Part shown: piece after piece, positions 48,945 through 57,905 of the stretch
How the letters are laid out: each line of letters begins with the position of its first letter
How positions within the stretch are numbered: the first letter of the stretch is position 1
From: Gemmatimonas sp.
GTDB lineage: Bacteria; Gemmatimonadota; Gemmatimonadetes; Gemmatimonadales; Gemmatimonadaceae
Direction: 5' to 3'
Length of the DNA stretch: 64,000 nucleotides
Assembly: GCF_031426495.1 (NCBI RefSeq)
Contig: NZ_JANPLK010000009.1
Location: 1-64,000, forward strand
Made by a program: the position numbers and the translations under genes
The notes under the pieces: generated by a model
The model's input: the letters and a program-made list of their open reading frames with translations, nothing else
Databases searched by the model: none
Told to the model about the DNA's origin: nothing

Positions 48945-51900
48945 TCAGTAGCTGGCGCCGAAGAACCAGGTCCCGAAGCCCTTCGTGCCGGGGCGGCTGA
49001 TCGGCACCGCCCAGTCCCAGCGCACGATGGCGATGTTGAACAGGTTCAGGCGCACACCGAAGCCATAGCTCTGCAACAGCGCCCGCTGCTTCGAGAAGTC
49101 GTATCCCTCGGGACGGCTGGCGATGACCTGCTGCCCCTTCGACCAGGCCACACCGGCGTCGTAGAAGAAGAGGCCGTCGATGGGCGGGAGGCCGATCGGG
49201 AGGCGACCGCCACCGAAGCTCCGGATGATCGGGAAGCGCAGTTCGGCGTTGGCGAAAGCCACCCGGCTGCCGATCAACTCGACCGAGTTGCACGAGCTGC
49301 CGTCGTCGGTGGGCAGGCCCGTACAGGCAATCGCGCCCAGATCCTCGCGATTATAGCCGCGGATGAAGTCGGGACGACCGATCCATTTCGGGAATCGTAA
49401 CTCGTCGCGACCCACCGACATGCTGGTGGAGAAGCGGGTGGCGAAGGTGACGTAGTTAAAGAGGATCGGGTAGTAGCCGCGGATGTCGGCCACATACTCG
49501 GTCCATTTCCACGTGCCGACACTCGGCTCCACCTCGAGACGCATGCGACGGCCGGAGATCGGCCCGGTGTACCCGAACAGCGTGTTGTCGGTGACGAAGG
49601 CGAGATACGGCGAAATCGTATTGGCCGACGCGACGTTGCGCGTGGGCCCGCGCTCGAAGCCCGTGGCGTACCCTTGCTGGGTGTCGACCAGACGCGTGAA
49701 CGGGAACACCTGCTGATCGATGTTCTGGAAGCGCGCCCCCAGCTCGAATCGCGTGAAGCGATTGAGCGGATACAGGCCGGCGGCGAACACCTGACGCACG
49801 ACGAGCCGCGTGATCTCCTGCGACTCTGAGAACTGATCGTTACCGAGGTTTTCCTGGGTGTAGTTCGACAGCAGATAGATCGGCTGTTGAATCACTCCGG
49901 TGGTGTATTGCAGTCGCCGGCCGAGACTGGTGTACCCGACAAACACCTGCGCGTCGCTGAGCTGCCCGTTGATCGAGCCCGAGAGCGCGAGACGCCGATC
50001 GCCAAGCAGGTCGCTGAGCACCACGGTGGTACCGCCGAACGTGCCTTGCCCGAATCCGCCTTGCTGATAGCCGATGGACGGCTGCGCCACGTACTCGGGC
50101 GTGAGACGAGCCTTGTAGCGATAGTCTCGGAACTTGGTGGAGTCGGGCAGATTGAAATCGAAGCTGTCCATCAGCGCGCGCACGCTCACCGTCTCGGCGA
50201 GACGGGCGGCCACCGACACCGGCAGATCGTCTGACGCGCGCGCTGTCGCGCCCACGGTAGGGCGGTAGAACGACTGACGGGCCGCGGCCGTATCCGTGAG
50301 CGTAGCGCGATTCAGGTGCGCCGTGGGGTCGACCTTGACCGGTGTGGTTGGCCCGGTGGTGGGCTTCACGGGCGTCGCACCCTGCGCCACGACGACGGGA
50401 TCGCGATACGGCTCCTTCTTCAGCGACCGCGGATTCTTGATCTTCCAGATCGCGTGGTCGGTCTTTTCGTAGTACACAAAGGCCAACACGTCGGCGCCGC
50501 GCGCCCACGTGATCGCCGGCGACTGCTCCGCCACCGCCGTGACCGCTCCCAATACGTTTGTGAGCTGATAGTGCTGCTTCGCCTCGAAATCGTACAGGAA
50601 GATGTTGGCAATGCCGGTGCGATCCGTGATGTAGGCGAGCGACTTGCCGTCGGGCGCCCACTGCGGATTGAGTGCACGTCCGCCTTGCCCTTCGATGATC
50701 GACACCTTCTGTGTCTCGAGATCGAGCAGCGACAGCTTCCACTTGCCAATCTTCAGGATGTCGAGATCCGTATCGTCACCACGATCGCTCACGAACGCGA
50801 TGGTGCGCCCGTCGGGCGACCACTGCGGCTGCAGATCGCCAAACGGATCCTTGGTGACCTGCGTATAACCGCCGGCATCGAGCGACGCGATATACAAATC
50901 GCTCATGCCGTGCCGCATGCCACTGAACACGATGCGACGTCCATCGGGCGAGAAGCTGGGGCTCAGCACCTGATCGAGTTCGAAATCGAACTTCTTCAGG
51001 ATCTTCCGCGATTTCACGTCCATCACGTACAGCACGTCGCGTCCACCGCTCTGCCCGGTGAAGGCGAGCAGCTTCGCGTCCGGCGAGAACGACGGCTGCG
51101 AGTAGATGTAGCGCAGCTGCTCGTAGTCGGGATTGGTGGTCGTCTTGACGAGGCGCGCGATGCGCTTGCCTGTCTCGCCGTTGGCGAGATACATCTCGGG
51201 GAACACTTCGCCGCGCAGGAAGCTGCCGTAGGCGATGTACGTGATGTACTTGCCGTCGTCGGACAGCGCGGGCGCCACGAACAGGCTGGCGATGCTGCCC
51301 GAGCGGTTTTGCGAGAGCAGCGGCTCAGCGAAGCTGCGCGGACGCTGCAATTCCGCGACCGTCGGCAGGTATTTGTTCTGCATCGCCTGCTTCCACTCGG
51401 CGCTCAGCTCGTCGAGTGACAATCCGATTTCCCGACGGAACGCGCGATCGATCCCGACGCTCGGCACCGCGTTCATGATCTCACCGATCACTTCGTCGCC
51501 CCACCGCGCGCCCACGTACTGCCATACCGACAACCCGTAGCGATACGGGAAGTACTTGTCAGGGCGCTCCGTCATCTGCGCGATGGTGGGGAGCGAGTTG
51601 TTCGTCACAGCGTCGCGTACCCAGGCGTCGGTCCACGGGTGGACGGGGCCGATCGAGAAATACTCGGCGAGACCTTCCATGAACCAGAGTGGAGGATTGA
51701 CCATCGCCAGATTCTGCAAACCGGCGCCGGCACGACCACGCGAAAAAATGTCGAACTGGAACACGTGCACCATTTCATGCATGAGCACGTGTTCGAAGCT
51801 GGCCCAATCGCCACTGAAGAACTGCGCCATACGCTGACGCAGCGGGTCAGTGACGCCGCCGGTGCCTTCGCCGAGGTCGCCGAAGACGTTGCTTTGCGCG

Positions 51901-52196
51901 AAGTCGCCCGAGGACCCGAAAATGAGGACCGGCTTCTTTTCGCGGAACTGGTGGGCCATCAGGCGGGACAGTCGCGCGTACGACCGTTCGGCCATACGCG
52001 CCGCATCAGGCGCCACATCCGCGATCTGCGGATAGTAGTGAATCTGAAAATGCTCGGTTTCAATGACGCGCCAGCGCAGCCGATCGTACTGGACCTGATT
52101 CTGCCCAAAGTTCTGAGCATGGAGCGGCGAGGCGATCGACATGATCGCGAGAACCAGAGTCGCTCCCCATCGTGTCCAGCGCTGCGCCTGCGGCAT
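48945..52196 (-). CDS. peptidase-MA-like / TolB propeller / outer-membrane barrel fusion
   Basis: 1,083 residues with signal peptide (ending SPLHAQ). Domain 1 (30-290) is a gluzincin-type metallopeptidase: HEMVH at 140-144 with Glu141, then a third ligand region WFMEGLAEYFS (E174 or E178). Domain 2 (about 300-640) is a TolB/PD40 propeller: repeated FSPDGRRIVFSGM, WSPDGRTIAFVSDRG, WAPDGKSLAYITDRT. Domain 3 (about 730-1083) resembles the surface-antigen (Omp85/D15-type) barrel, with LRFPKWIGRPDFIRGYN, PIGLPPIDGLFFYDAGVAW and a final aromatic FGASY. Protease, propeller and barrel in one chain suggest an outer-membrane-embedded sensor protease or assembly factor. Function unknown. Confidence 0.82.
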   Translation of the reverse strand: MPQAQRWTRWGATLVLAIMSIASPLHAQNFGQNQVQYDRLRWRVIETEHFQIHYYPQIADVAPDAARMAERSYARLSRLMAHQFREKKPVLIFGSSGDFAQSNVFGDLGEGTGGVTDPLRQRMAQFFSGDWASFEHVLMHEMVHVFQFDIFSRGRAGAGLQNLAMVNPPLWFMEGLAEYFSIGPVHPWTDAWVRDAVTNNSLPTIAQMTERPDKYFPYRYGLSVWQYVGARWGDEVIGEIMNAVPSVGIDRAFRREIGLSLDELSAEWKQAMQNKYLPTVAELQRPRSFAEPLLSQNRSGSIASLFVAPALSDDGKYITYIAYGSFLRGEVFPEMYLANGETGKRIARLVKTTTNPDYEQLRYIYSQPSFSPDAKLLAFTGQSGGRDVLYVMDVKSRKILKKFDFELDQVLSPSFSPDGRRIVFSGMRHGMSDLYIASLDAGGYTQVTKDPFGDLQPQWSPDGRTIAFVSDRGDDTDLDILKIGKWKLSLLDLETQKVSIIEGQGGRALNPQWAPDGKSLAYITDRTGIANIFLYDFEAKQHYQLTNVLGAVTAVAEQSPAITWARGADVLAFVYYEKTDHAIWKIKNPRSLKKEPYRDPVVVAQGATPVKPTTGPTTPVKVDPTAHLNRATLTDTAAARQSFYRPTVGATARASDDLPVSVAARLAETVSVRALMDSFDFNLPDSTKFRDYRYKARLTPEYVAQPSIGYQQGGFGQGTFGGTTVVLSDLLGDRRLALSGSINGQLSDAQVFVGYTSLGRRLQYTTGVIQQPIYLLSNYTQENLGNDQFSESQEITRLVVRQVFAAGLYPLNRFTRFELGARFQNIDQQVFPFTRLVDTQQGYATGFERGPTRNVASANTISPYLAFVTDNTLFGYTGPISGRRMRLEVEPSVGTWKWTEYVADIRGYYPILFNYVTFATRFSTSMSVGRDELRFPKWIGRPDFIRGYNREDLGAIACTGLPTDDGSSCNSVELIGSRVAFANAELRFPIIRSFGGGRLPIGLPPIDGLFFYDAGVAWSKGQQVIASRPEGYDFSKQRALLQSYGFGVRLNLFNIAIVRWDWAVPISRPGTKGFGTWFFGASY

Positions 52197-52580
52197 TTAC
52201 CGGGCTCCCTGCGTGGCTTCGGTGTTCAGAGGTACCGGTGTTGCGTCGCCCCACAGCCGTTCCAGCTGATAGTACTGACGCAGCGTCGGATGAAATACAT
52301 GAATGACAGTGTGCGCATAGTCGAGCAGCGCCCAGCGTCCCTGTGTGAGGCCTTCGGTCATAGTGGTAGACACCCCACCGTCCTTCAACCCTGCCTGGAT
52401 GTGTTCTGCTACGGCGCGGACGTGGGTGTCGGATGTGCCACTGGCTATAACAAAGAAGTCGGTCATATCCGTCACTCCGCGTAAATCGAGGACGAGGATA
52501 TCGTTGGCCTTCATGTCACCGGCGAGTGCGGCGGCGCGGCGCGCAATGGATTCGCCGGGGCTTGGCGGACGTTCTGCCAT
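52197..52580 (-). CDS. rsfS: ribosomal silencing factor RsfS
   Basis: 127 residues from MAERPPSPGES; the open frame reaches 46 codons further into the terminator region but is not coding there. RsfS/Iojap signature: ALAGDMKANDILVLDLRGVT, DMTDFFVIASGTSDTHVRAV, EGLTQGRWALLDYAHTVIHV and FHPTLRQYYQLERLW. It binds uL14 and keeps the 50S subunit from joining when nutrients fall. It directly follows (in reading direction) the terminator of the ribosomal operon and precedes the peptidase/barrel gene with no gap. Confidence 0.95.
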   Translation of the reverse strand: MAERPPSPGESIARRAAALAGDMKANDILVLDLRGVTDMTDFFVIASGTSDTHVRAVAEHIQAGLKDGGVSTTMTEGLTQGRWALLDYAHTVIHVFHPTLRQYYQLERLWGDATPVPLNTEATQGAR

Positions 52581-52690
52581 GTATGGAGTCGGGAGAATGC
52601 GAGTGATGGAAAGCCACCGTCTGAATGCGGTACCCCATCGTGTGAATGAAGGTTGCGCGCTGGACAGTGACTCGGACAGGGGCAAAAAAA

Positions 52691-52714
52691 GGGGAGTCCG
52701 AGTCCGGACTCCCC
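52691..52714 (-). terminator. intrinsic terminator of the rpsF-rplI operon
   Basis: GGGGAGTCCG (52691-52700) and CGGACTCCCC (52705-52714) pair perfectly around AGTC. On the minus strand the stem is followed by seven T (A-run at 52684-52690). It lies 24 bp after the rplI stop and is a textbook rho-independent terminator. Confidence 0.93.
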
Positions 52715-52737
52715 CCATGCCGGCAATGTGATGCCGA

Positions 52738-53181
52738 TTACTGCTTGATGATCCAGACCTTGATTTCGGGCTTCACGTCGGCGTGCAGGCGGATGCCAAC
52801 GCGGTAAACGCCGAGGGTCTTGATCGGCTCGTTGAGTTCGATCTGGCGCTTTTCGATGTGGAAGCCCTGCGCTTCCAGCTGATGAGCGATGTCGGCCGTG
52901 GTGACGGAACCGAACAGCTTGCCCTCTTCTCCGACGCGCGCGGCGAAGGTCACCGAGACCTCGGCCAGCTTGTCGGCGATGGTCTGGGCGGCGGCGACGC
53001 GCTCCGACTCGAGCGCCTCGAGACGGCCCTTTTCCAGCGCAATGCGCTTGCGATTGCCCGTCGTGGCTTCAAACGCGAAGCCGCGGGGAATCAGGAAATT
53101 GCGGGCGAAACCGGCGGACACGGAGACGATGTCACCAGGATGTCCGAGCTTGTCGACGGCGTTACGAAGGATGACTTCCAT
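52738..53181 (-). CDS. rplI: 50S ribosomal protein bL9
   Basis: 147 residues, normal length. The start MEVILRNAVDKLG and the family signature GDIVSVSAGFARNFLIPRG are clear. A linker helix (KRIALEKGRLEALESER) joins the C-terminal domain with GSVTTADIAHQLEAQGF and GVYRVGIRLHADVKPEIKVW. It binds 23S rRNA near the L1 stalk. It is the last gene of the rpsF-rpsR-DUF2232-rplI operon and is followed by a strong terminator. Confidence 0.97.
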   Translation of the reverse strand: MEVILRNAVDKLGHPGDIVSVSAGFARNFLIPRGFAFEATTGNRKRIALEKGRLEALESERVAAAQTIADKLAEVSVTFAARVGEEGKLFGSVTTADIAHQLEAQGFHIEKRQIELNEPIKTLGVYRVGIRLHADVKPEIKVWIIKQ

Positions 53182-53216
53182 GGGAGCTCCGGGTCCTGCG
53201 ATAAAGGTGTGTGAAT

Positions 53217-54368
53217 TCAGCGGGGCGACGATCGGCGCGGTTGCGCGCCGGCTCGGAAGTCACGCCAGGTGTCACCCAGTCCCAAGCTGAAGGTGACCGC
53301 CAACACGGCGACCACGACCCAGACTGGACCCAGGATCGGGACCAACACCACCAACGCGAGCAGCGCCGGAACGGCGAGTCGGTCGGGGGTCCACCACGTG
53401 AGTACGCCGGCGCCCCGAAAGGCGTACAGCGACCCGAAAAAACAGACCAGATTGGCACCAACCGTTCGCCACTCGGCGAGCGTCGGCAACAGCAGCACGG
53501 TCACACCAACCACCAATCCCCAAACCAGCTGATCGTTGAATCGCACATCGCGCAGCGCACCGAGCGGCGGACCTATACGTACCCTCGACAAGCGATGATA
53601 CGCCGCCCACCCCAACGCCAACGCCAACAGCGACTCGAGCGCCAATAAGGCCGGCGCGATCGATACCAGCGGACCCGGGATCAGTCCTCGCGCCGACCCG
53701 GCTCCGGAGAGCGGTTCAGCCAAGATGACCAGCAGGTTTTCCATCCGGTTGGCGCGATCAGCGGCCTCGGGGAAGCGCTGCGCGAACGCGCGCCACGACT
53801 CCGTGTCCGACCGACTGCGCCAGCTTTGCAACGACTCGCCGAGTCGACGCTGATACTCCCGGGAGAGCATCTGCGCCGGTCCGTCGAACAGCGTACTGCC
53901 ACCGTTGGTGCGGGTGGTGAAGCCGGCGGCCGTGATCATGGCCGCCACGCCAATCGCACCAAGGGCTCTCATCAGGAGCGCCCGACGGGGCGACACCAAA
54001 CAGACGAGTCCGAAGGCGGCGCCCAATGTGAGCGCCCATCCGCGTCCGAACGCACCGTAGCCTGAGAAGGGAAGCGGTACTTTCCAGATCACGTATCCGG
54101 CTCCGGCGGCCCAGAGAAGCGCCACCACGAGCCGGCCACCCGACCACCAGCCGATGACCGCGCAAGACGCGATCGCGACCAGCACCAGCAGGGCAAACTG
54201 CTCAACCGGGAGCAACAGCCGGATCGCTCCGGCAAGGAGCGACAGTGAGGCGGGCCAGGCCGGGGCTGCGGTGACCAGCACCATCAGCACCAGCGCCAAC
54301 ACGAACCACCGCCACCCACGCTCCTGAGGAGCGGTCGCGGCGAGCTCCGACGCGAACGCTCCGGTCAT
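53217..54368 (-). CDS. DUF2232 multipass membrane protein
   Basis: 383 residues with about eight transmembrane helices (for example WFVLALVLMVLVTAA, FALLVLVAIASCAVIG, LVWGLVVGVTVLLLP, LLALVVLVPILGPVWVVVAVL). Between helices 5 and 6 a soluble loop holds REYQRRLGESLQSWRS and RAFAQRFPEAADRANRME. This is the DUF2232/YybS layout, commonly encoded between rpsR and rplI; no biochemical function is known. The ATG lies 2 bp after the rpsR stop and the gene ends 35 bp before rplI, so it belongs to the ribosomal operon. Confidence 0.85.
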   Translation of the reverse strand: MTGAFASELAATAPQERGWRWFVLALVLMVLVTAAPAWPASLSLLAGAIRLLLPVEQFALLVLVAIASCAVIGWWSGGRLVVALLWAAGAGYVIWKVPLPFSGYGAFGRGWALTLGAAFGLVCLVSPRRALLMRALGAIGVAAMITAAGFTTRTNGGSTLFDGPAQMLSREYQRRLGESLQSWRSRSDTESWRAFAQRFPEAADRANRMENLLVILAEPLSGAGSARGLIPGPLVSIAPALLALESLLALALGWAAYHRLSRVRIGPPLGALRDVRFNDQLVWGLVVGVTVLLLPTLAEWRTVGANLVCFFGSLYAFRGAGVLTWWTPDRLAVPALLALVVLVPILGPVWVVVAVLAVTFSLGLGDTWRDFRAGAQPRRSSPR

Positions 54369-54370
54369 AC

Positions 54371-54592
54371 TCAGCCCGTCTGTCCCTTCACGTACGGCAG
54401 GAGCGCGAGGAACCGCGCCTTCTTGACGGCCTTCGACAGCTGACGCTGGTGACGCGCGTCGACACCGCTCAGGCGGCTCGGTAGAATCTTGCCGTAGTCC
54501 GTGATGAAACGGGCGAGCAGACGGTCATCCTTGTAATCGACGTAGCGGATGCCCGCTTCCGTGATCGGGCAGGGCTTCTTTTGGCGGCGCAT
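54371..54592 (-). CDS. rpsR: 30S ribosomal protein bS18
   Basis: 73 residues. MRRQKKPCPITEAGIRYVDY, LLARFITDYGKILPSRLSG and RHQRQLSKAVKKARFLALLP are typical bS18. It binds S6 and the 16S central domain. The N-terminal CPIT keeps a single cysteine, not a zinc set. It lies 3 bp after rpsF in the same operon. Confidence 0.97.
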   Translation of the reverse strand: MRRQKKPCPITEAGIRYVDYKDDRLLARFITDYGKILPSRLSGVDARHQRQLSKAVKKARFLALLPYVKGQTG

Positions 54593-54595
54593 GAT

Positions 54596-54988
54596 TTAAT
54601 CCTCGTCGTCGTCGTCGTCATCGCCCGCGCGACGGCGCGAAGCGAGCTCTTCATCGCTGAGCTTCGGGGCACCCAACTCATGCTCGGCCAGCGAGATGAG
54701 ATAGCGGATGATCCCTTCGTCGAGCTTGAGCGCACGCTCGAACTCGGGAAGCACGGCGGGGGTCGTTTCAAAGCGGGCGATCGCGTAGTAGCCGGTGTCG
54801 TGGCGACCAATCTTGTACGCGAGCTGGCGACGGCCCCAATGCTCGATCTCAGCCGGCGCGGCGAGATTCAGAAGGCTCTGCAACTTGTCCAACTTTTCCA
54901 GAATGGCCGCATCTTCGATAGCACTATCGACGATATACACGGCTTCGTAACGCCGCGTAGGGTTGCGGCGGATTTTGAGCTTTGCCAC
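54596..54988 (-). CDS. rpsF: 30S ribosomal protein bS6
   Basis: 130 residues from a GTG (VAKLKIRRNPTRR) preceded by AGGGAGG eight bases upstream; the open frame continues to 55201 without coding character. The S6 ferredoxin-like domain has TRRYEAVYIVDSAIED, HWGRRQLAYKIGRHDTGYYA and FERALKLDEGIIRYLI. The C-terminus ends in an acidic run (DDDDDDED), as in S6 proteins that are glutamylated in E. coli, though here Asp-rich. First gene of the rpsF-rpsR-DUF2232-rplI operon. Confidence 0.95.
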   Translation of the reverse strand: MAKLKIRRNPTRRYEAVYIVDSAIEDAAILEKLDKLQSLLNLAAPAEIEHWGRRQLAYKIGRHDTGYYAIARFETTPAVLPEFERALKLDEGIIRYLISLAEHELGAPKLSDEELASRRRAGDDDDDDED

Positions 54989-55100
54989 TCGGCAATCCTC
55001 CCTGTGGTCTAAGGTGCCCCCCGAAGTGCCGATCCGCGGGAGGAGGGTCAGAGGAACGGTGATCAGTTCCAGATGAGCCTTTAAGCCTAGCCCGAGCGGG
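54989..55100 (-). promoter_or_regulatory. possible S6:S18-binding leader of rpsF
   Basis: In the 5' region of rpsF a helix can form between CGGCA (minus strand, about 55031-55035) and TGCCG at 54989-54994, enclosing GGGGGGCACC and the ribosome-binding site. Many bacteria carry an S6:S18-responsive leader at this position. The match is judged by eye only: no covariance model was run. Confidence 0.3.
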
Positions 55101-55139
55101 GATGGAAGGGAAGGGAGGCCTGCCGTACATTGCGGGCAT

Positions 55140-55850
55140 ATGTGTGGCAGATACGGCTTCGGCAACCCCGCGCGGCTCGGGACGCTCCCTCTGGGCGTCA
55201 CCTTCCCTGCGCTCGCTCCCCGCTACAACCTGGCGCCGTCGCAGGCGGTGCCGTTGGTGCTGCAGGAGGGCCGGGCGCGCGAGCTCCGCACGGCCAAGTG
55301 GGGGCTGATCCCATTTTGGGCCGACGACCCGGGCATTGGCCACAAGCTCGCCAACGCGCGCGCCGACGGCATCGCCGCGAAGCCGGCGTTTCGCGCGGCC
55401 TTCAAGACGCAGCGCGGCCTGATGCCGGCCGACCTGTTCTACGAATGGCAGGTGGTGCCCGGGCATCAGGGCAAGCAGCCGTGGTGCATCCGGTTGCCCG
55501 ACGACGCGCCGTTCGTGATGGCGGCGCTCTGGGATTTATGGCAGCCGAAGCATGATCCCATCGCCGATCCGGTGCTGACGTGCTGCGTCATCACCACCGA
55601 CGCGAACGCCACGATGGAGCCGATTCACCATCGCATGCCGGTGATTCTGCCGCTCACTGACGTCGATGCGTGGCTCGATCCTGCCACCGCACCGGCCGAC
55701 GCGGCGCGACTGCTTCGGCCGTACGAGGGGCCACTACATGCGTATCAGGTGAAGACCTGGGTGAACGCCACGCGGAACGACGACCCACAGTGTGCCACCC
55801 CGCTGGTGCGCTCGGACGCGCACCGCAGCGAACAGTTCTTCGACGACTGA
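55140..55850 (+). CDS. yedK: SOS-response-associated peptidase (HMCES/YedK)
   Basis: 236 residues. The SRAP active-site residues are all present: Cys2 directly after Met (MCGRYGF), Asn in LANARADG, Glu in DLFYEWQV and His in PIHHRMPVIL. The protein crosslinks to abasic sites in single-stranded DNA through Cys2, protecting them. It is divergent from rpsF across about 150 bp and converges exactly with the DUF3108 gene, whose stop begins at the next base. Confidence 0.95.
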   Translation: MCGRYGFGNPARLGTLPLGVTFPALAPRYNLAPSQAVPLVLQEGRARELRTAKWGLIPFWADDPGIGHKLANARADGIAAKPAFRAAFKTQRGLMPADLFYEWQVVPGHQGKQPWCIRLPDDAPFVMAALWDLWQPKHDPIADPVLTCCVITTDANATMEPIHHRMPVILPLTDVDAWLDPATAPADAARLLRPYEGPLHAYQVKTWVNATRNDDPQCATPLVRSDAHRSEQFFDD

Positions 55851-56639
55851 CTACTTGGTGCCGCTTGAGCCGCGCAGGTACAAGTTGAGTGAGCCGAAGC
55901 TCAGCTTCGACTTCATCTGCACCATCATCCGGCGATCGTCGTCGGTGATCCACACCTCGGCTTTGCCGTTCTTACTGAAAATGCCCTTCGTCTGAAACGT
56001 GGGCTGCAGCACGACGGTCTTGAACGTGCCACCGGGCACCGTGATCGTCTCTCGGCGCACGACGCGAATGCGCACGGGATTGCCCGCCGCCTTGAAGTAG
56101 CGGGCGTATTCGTACGACTTGCCCACTTCGAGCGGCAAGGTGCGCACGAAATAGAGGAACGAGCCGTCGTCGAGCGGACTCGCCACCGTGGGCTCCTCGG
56201 GACGGTCATTTTCCTTGAACATGCCGCGCTCAGGGAAGATCTCGTAGCGACGTGTGCGCTCGTAGCTGCCCTCGTCGACATCCTGATGGTAGCGCAACGA
56301 GTTGAGCGTCGTGACGTCAAACCACGACTCGTACAAGTCATTCACCCGATACAGCGGAATGCCGCCATTGATTTTGAACACCGTGTGCCACACGGCGCGT
56401 CCGCGCACTTCGGTAATCTCGCGCACCTCCATGCTGCCGTTGCCGACCTTGAGCGAGCCGAAACGCACCTCGTAGTCGAGTCGTTCACCGACCTTGAACG
56501 GCACCGACAGCGCTCCCGCGGGGAGTCGCTGGATGACGCGACTCTCCGCGATGTCCGGGGCCTGGGCGGCGATCGGGGACGAACCGCACGCGAGCACCAC
56601 CGCGGCGACCAGTGCCGTGCCTTTCGATACGAGACTCAT
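55851..56639 (-). CDS. DUF3108-domain exported protein
   Basis: 262 residues with a signal peptide (cleavage near PIAAQA). The rest is DUF3108: FKVGERLDYEVRFGSLKVGN, RAVWHTVFKINGGIPLYRV, DLYESWFDVTTLNSLRYHQD, VDEGSYERTRRYEIFPERG, GGTFKTVVLQPTFQTKG and EVWITDDDRRMMVQMKSKLS. This is a large periplasmic beta-sheet resembling lipid carriers such as LolA, but its ligand is unknown. It ends one base from the stop of the convergent YedK gene and lies 36 bp downstream of ychF. Confidence 0.85.
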   Translation of the reverse strand: MSLVSKGTALVAAVVLACGSSPIAAQAPDIAESRVIQRLPAGALSVPFKVGERLDYEVRFGSLKVGNGSMEVREITEVRGRAVWHTVFKINGGIPLYRVNDLYESWFDVTTLNSLRYHQDVDEGSYERTRRYEIFPERGMFKENDRPEEPTVASPLDDGSFLYFVRTLPLEVGKSYEYARYFKAAGNPVRIRVVRRETITVPGGTFKTVVLQPTFQTKGIFSKNGKAEVWITDDDRRMMVQMKSKLSFGSLNLYLRGSSGTK

Positions 56640-56675
56640 GGCGACGTGCTACCCATGTTTCGCGAAAAAGGTCGG

Positions 56676-57776
56676 CTAGACGTTGAAGCGGAACAGCAAT
56701 ACGTCGCCGTCGTGCACCACGTATTCCTTGCCTTCCGAGCGCACCGCGCCCTTCTCGCGCGCGTTCTTCCATCCGCCGTGCGTGATGAAGTCCACGTACG
56801 ACACCGTTTCGGCCCGAATGAAGCCTTTCTCAAAATCGGTATGGATGACGGCCGCCGCCTTCGGCGCGGTATCCCCGCGATGAATCGTCCAGGCGCGCAC
56901 TTCCTGCTCGCCCGCCGTGAAATACGTCTGCAGTCCGAGCAGGTGATAGCCGCCCTGAATCAAGCGATCCAAACCCGCCGTTTCGATGCCCAGCGAGGCG
57001 AGGAACTCGCTCCGCTCTTCGGGGGGGAGCTCGGAGAGCTCGGCTTCGATCTTGGCCGAGAACGCCACGATTTCGGCGTGTTCACCGGTGGCCGCCACGG
57101 CCGCGCGCAACGCCTTGAGATACGGTCCTTCGTCACCCGCCAACTCGGCGTCGGTCACGTTCGCCGCATAGAGCACCGGCTTCGCCGTGATGAGCTGCAG
57201 CCCGGCCAACGAGAGCATGTGCTCCGACGACAGTCCGCCACGAAGCAACGGCATGCCCTCAGACAGCGTCGCGAAGGCGGCGTCCAGCGCCGGTAACTCC
57301 GCCAACGCGTCCTTGTCGTTCGCCTTGGCCGCGCGCTTCACTTTGTCGAGGCGCTTCTCCACCACGGCCAAGTCGGCGAGCGCGAGTTCGAGCTCGATCG
57401 TTTCCTTGTCCCGCGCTGGATCAGGCGAGCCCATGACATGCGTGACGTCGTCGTCCGCAAAGCACCGGATCACGTGCACGATCGCGTCCGTTTCGCGGAT
57501 GTTCTGCAGGAACTTGTTGCCCAGTCCCTCGCCCTGCGACGCGCCTTTCACGAGCCCGGCGATGTCGACAAACTGTACCGCCGCCGGCAGCGTGCGCTTG
57601 GGCTGCACAATGTCCGAGAGCTTCGCCAGACGGGCGTCGGGCACTTCGACCATGCCGACGTTCGGATCGACCGTGCAGAAGGGATAGTTCGCCGCTTCCG
57701 CCTTGGCCGAGGTCAGGGCGTTGAAGAGCGTGGATTTGCCGACGTTGGGGAGACCGACGATGCCGAGTTGAAGCAC
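56676..57776 (-). CDS. ychF: redox-regulated ATPase YchF (Obg family)
   Basis: 366 residues from a GTG (VLQLGIVGLPNVGKSTLF); YchF is normally about 363 residues, so the longer frame upstream is not coding. The G1 loop is GLPNVGKST. FVDIAGLVKGASQGEGLGNK carries G3. The central coiled coil and C-terminal TGS domain (FTAGEQEVRAWTIHRGDTAP, FEKGFIRAETVSY) complete the fold. YchF binds ATP rather than GTP and associates with ribosomes. An inverted repeat of the four-helix-bundle element starts 10 bp upstream of the GTG and may disturb its promoter. Confidence 0.95.
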   Translation of the reverse strand: MLQLGIVGLPNVGKSTLFNALTSAKAEAANYPFCTVDPNVGMVEVPDARLAKLSDIVQPKRTLPAAVQFVDIAGLVKGASQGEGLGNKFLQNIRETDAIVHVIRCFADDDVTHVMGSPDPARDKETIELELALADLAVVEKRLDKVKRAAKANDKDALAELPALDAAFATLSEGMPLLRGGLSSEHMLSLAGLQLITAKPVLYAANVTDAELAGDEGPYLKALRAAVAATGEHAEIVAFSAKIEAELSELPPEERSEFLASLGIETAGLDRLIQGGYHLLGLQTYFTAGEQEVRAWTIHRGDTAPKAAAVIHTDFEKGFIRAETVSYVDFITHGGWKNAREKGAVRSEGKEYVVHDGDVLLFRFNV

Positions 57777-57786
57777 GATGAAAAAC

Positions 57787-57819
57787 GAAGTAGGGAGTAC
57801 GGAGTACGGGGTAGGGAGT
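57787..57819 (+). repeat. left 33-bp inverted repeat flanking the four-helix-bundle gene
   Basis: CGAAGTAGGGAGTACGGAG followed by TACGGGGTAGGGAG matches, in reverse complement, the copy at 58338-58370 in 30 of 33 positions. The unit also has internal repetition of GGAGTACGG-like motifs. It lies 86 bp before the ATG at 57906. Confidence 0.85.
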
Positions 57820-57905
57820 CGCGACGCGCTCCGCCTGCGGTGAAATGTAGCGGGGGGCAGGGAATTGGTGACGGCGTGGGGCGGGGGAGGGGGCAGATTG
57901 GCGCG

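Noticed and set aside
57438..57905. extension of the four-helix-bundle ORF upstream to 57438
   Set aside because: The upstream part is antisense to ychF and crosses the inverted repeat. The family starts near the ATG at 57906.
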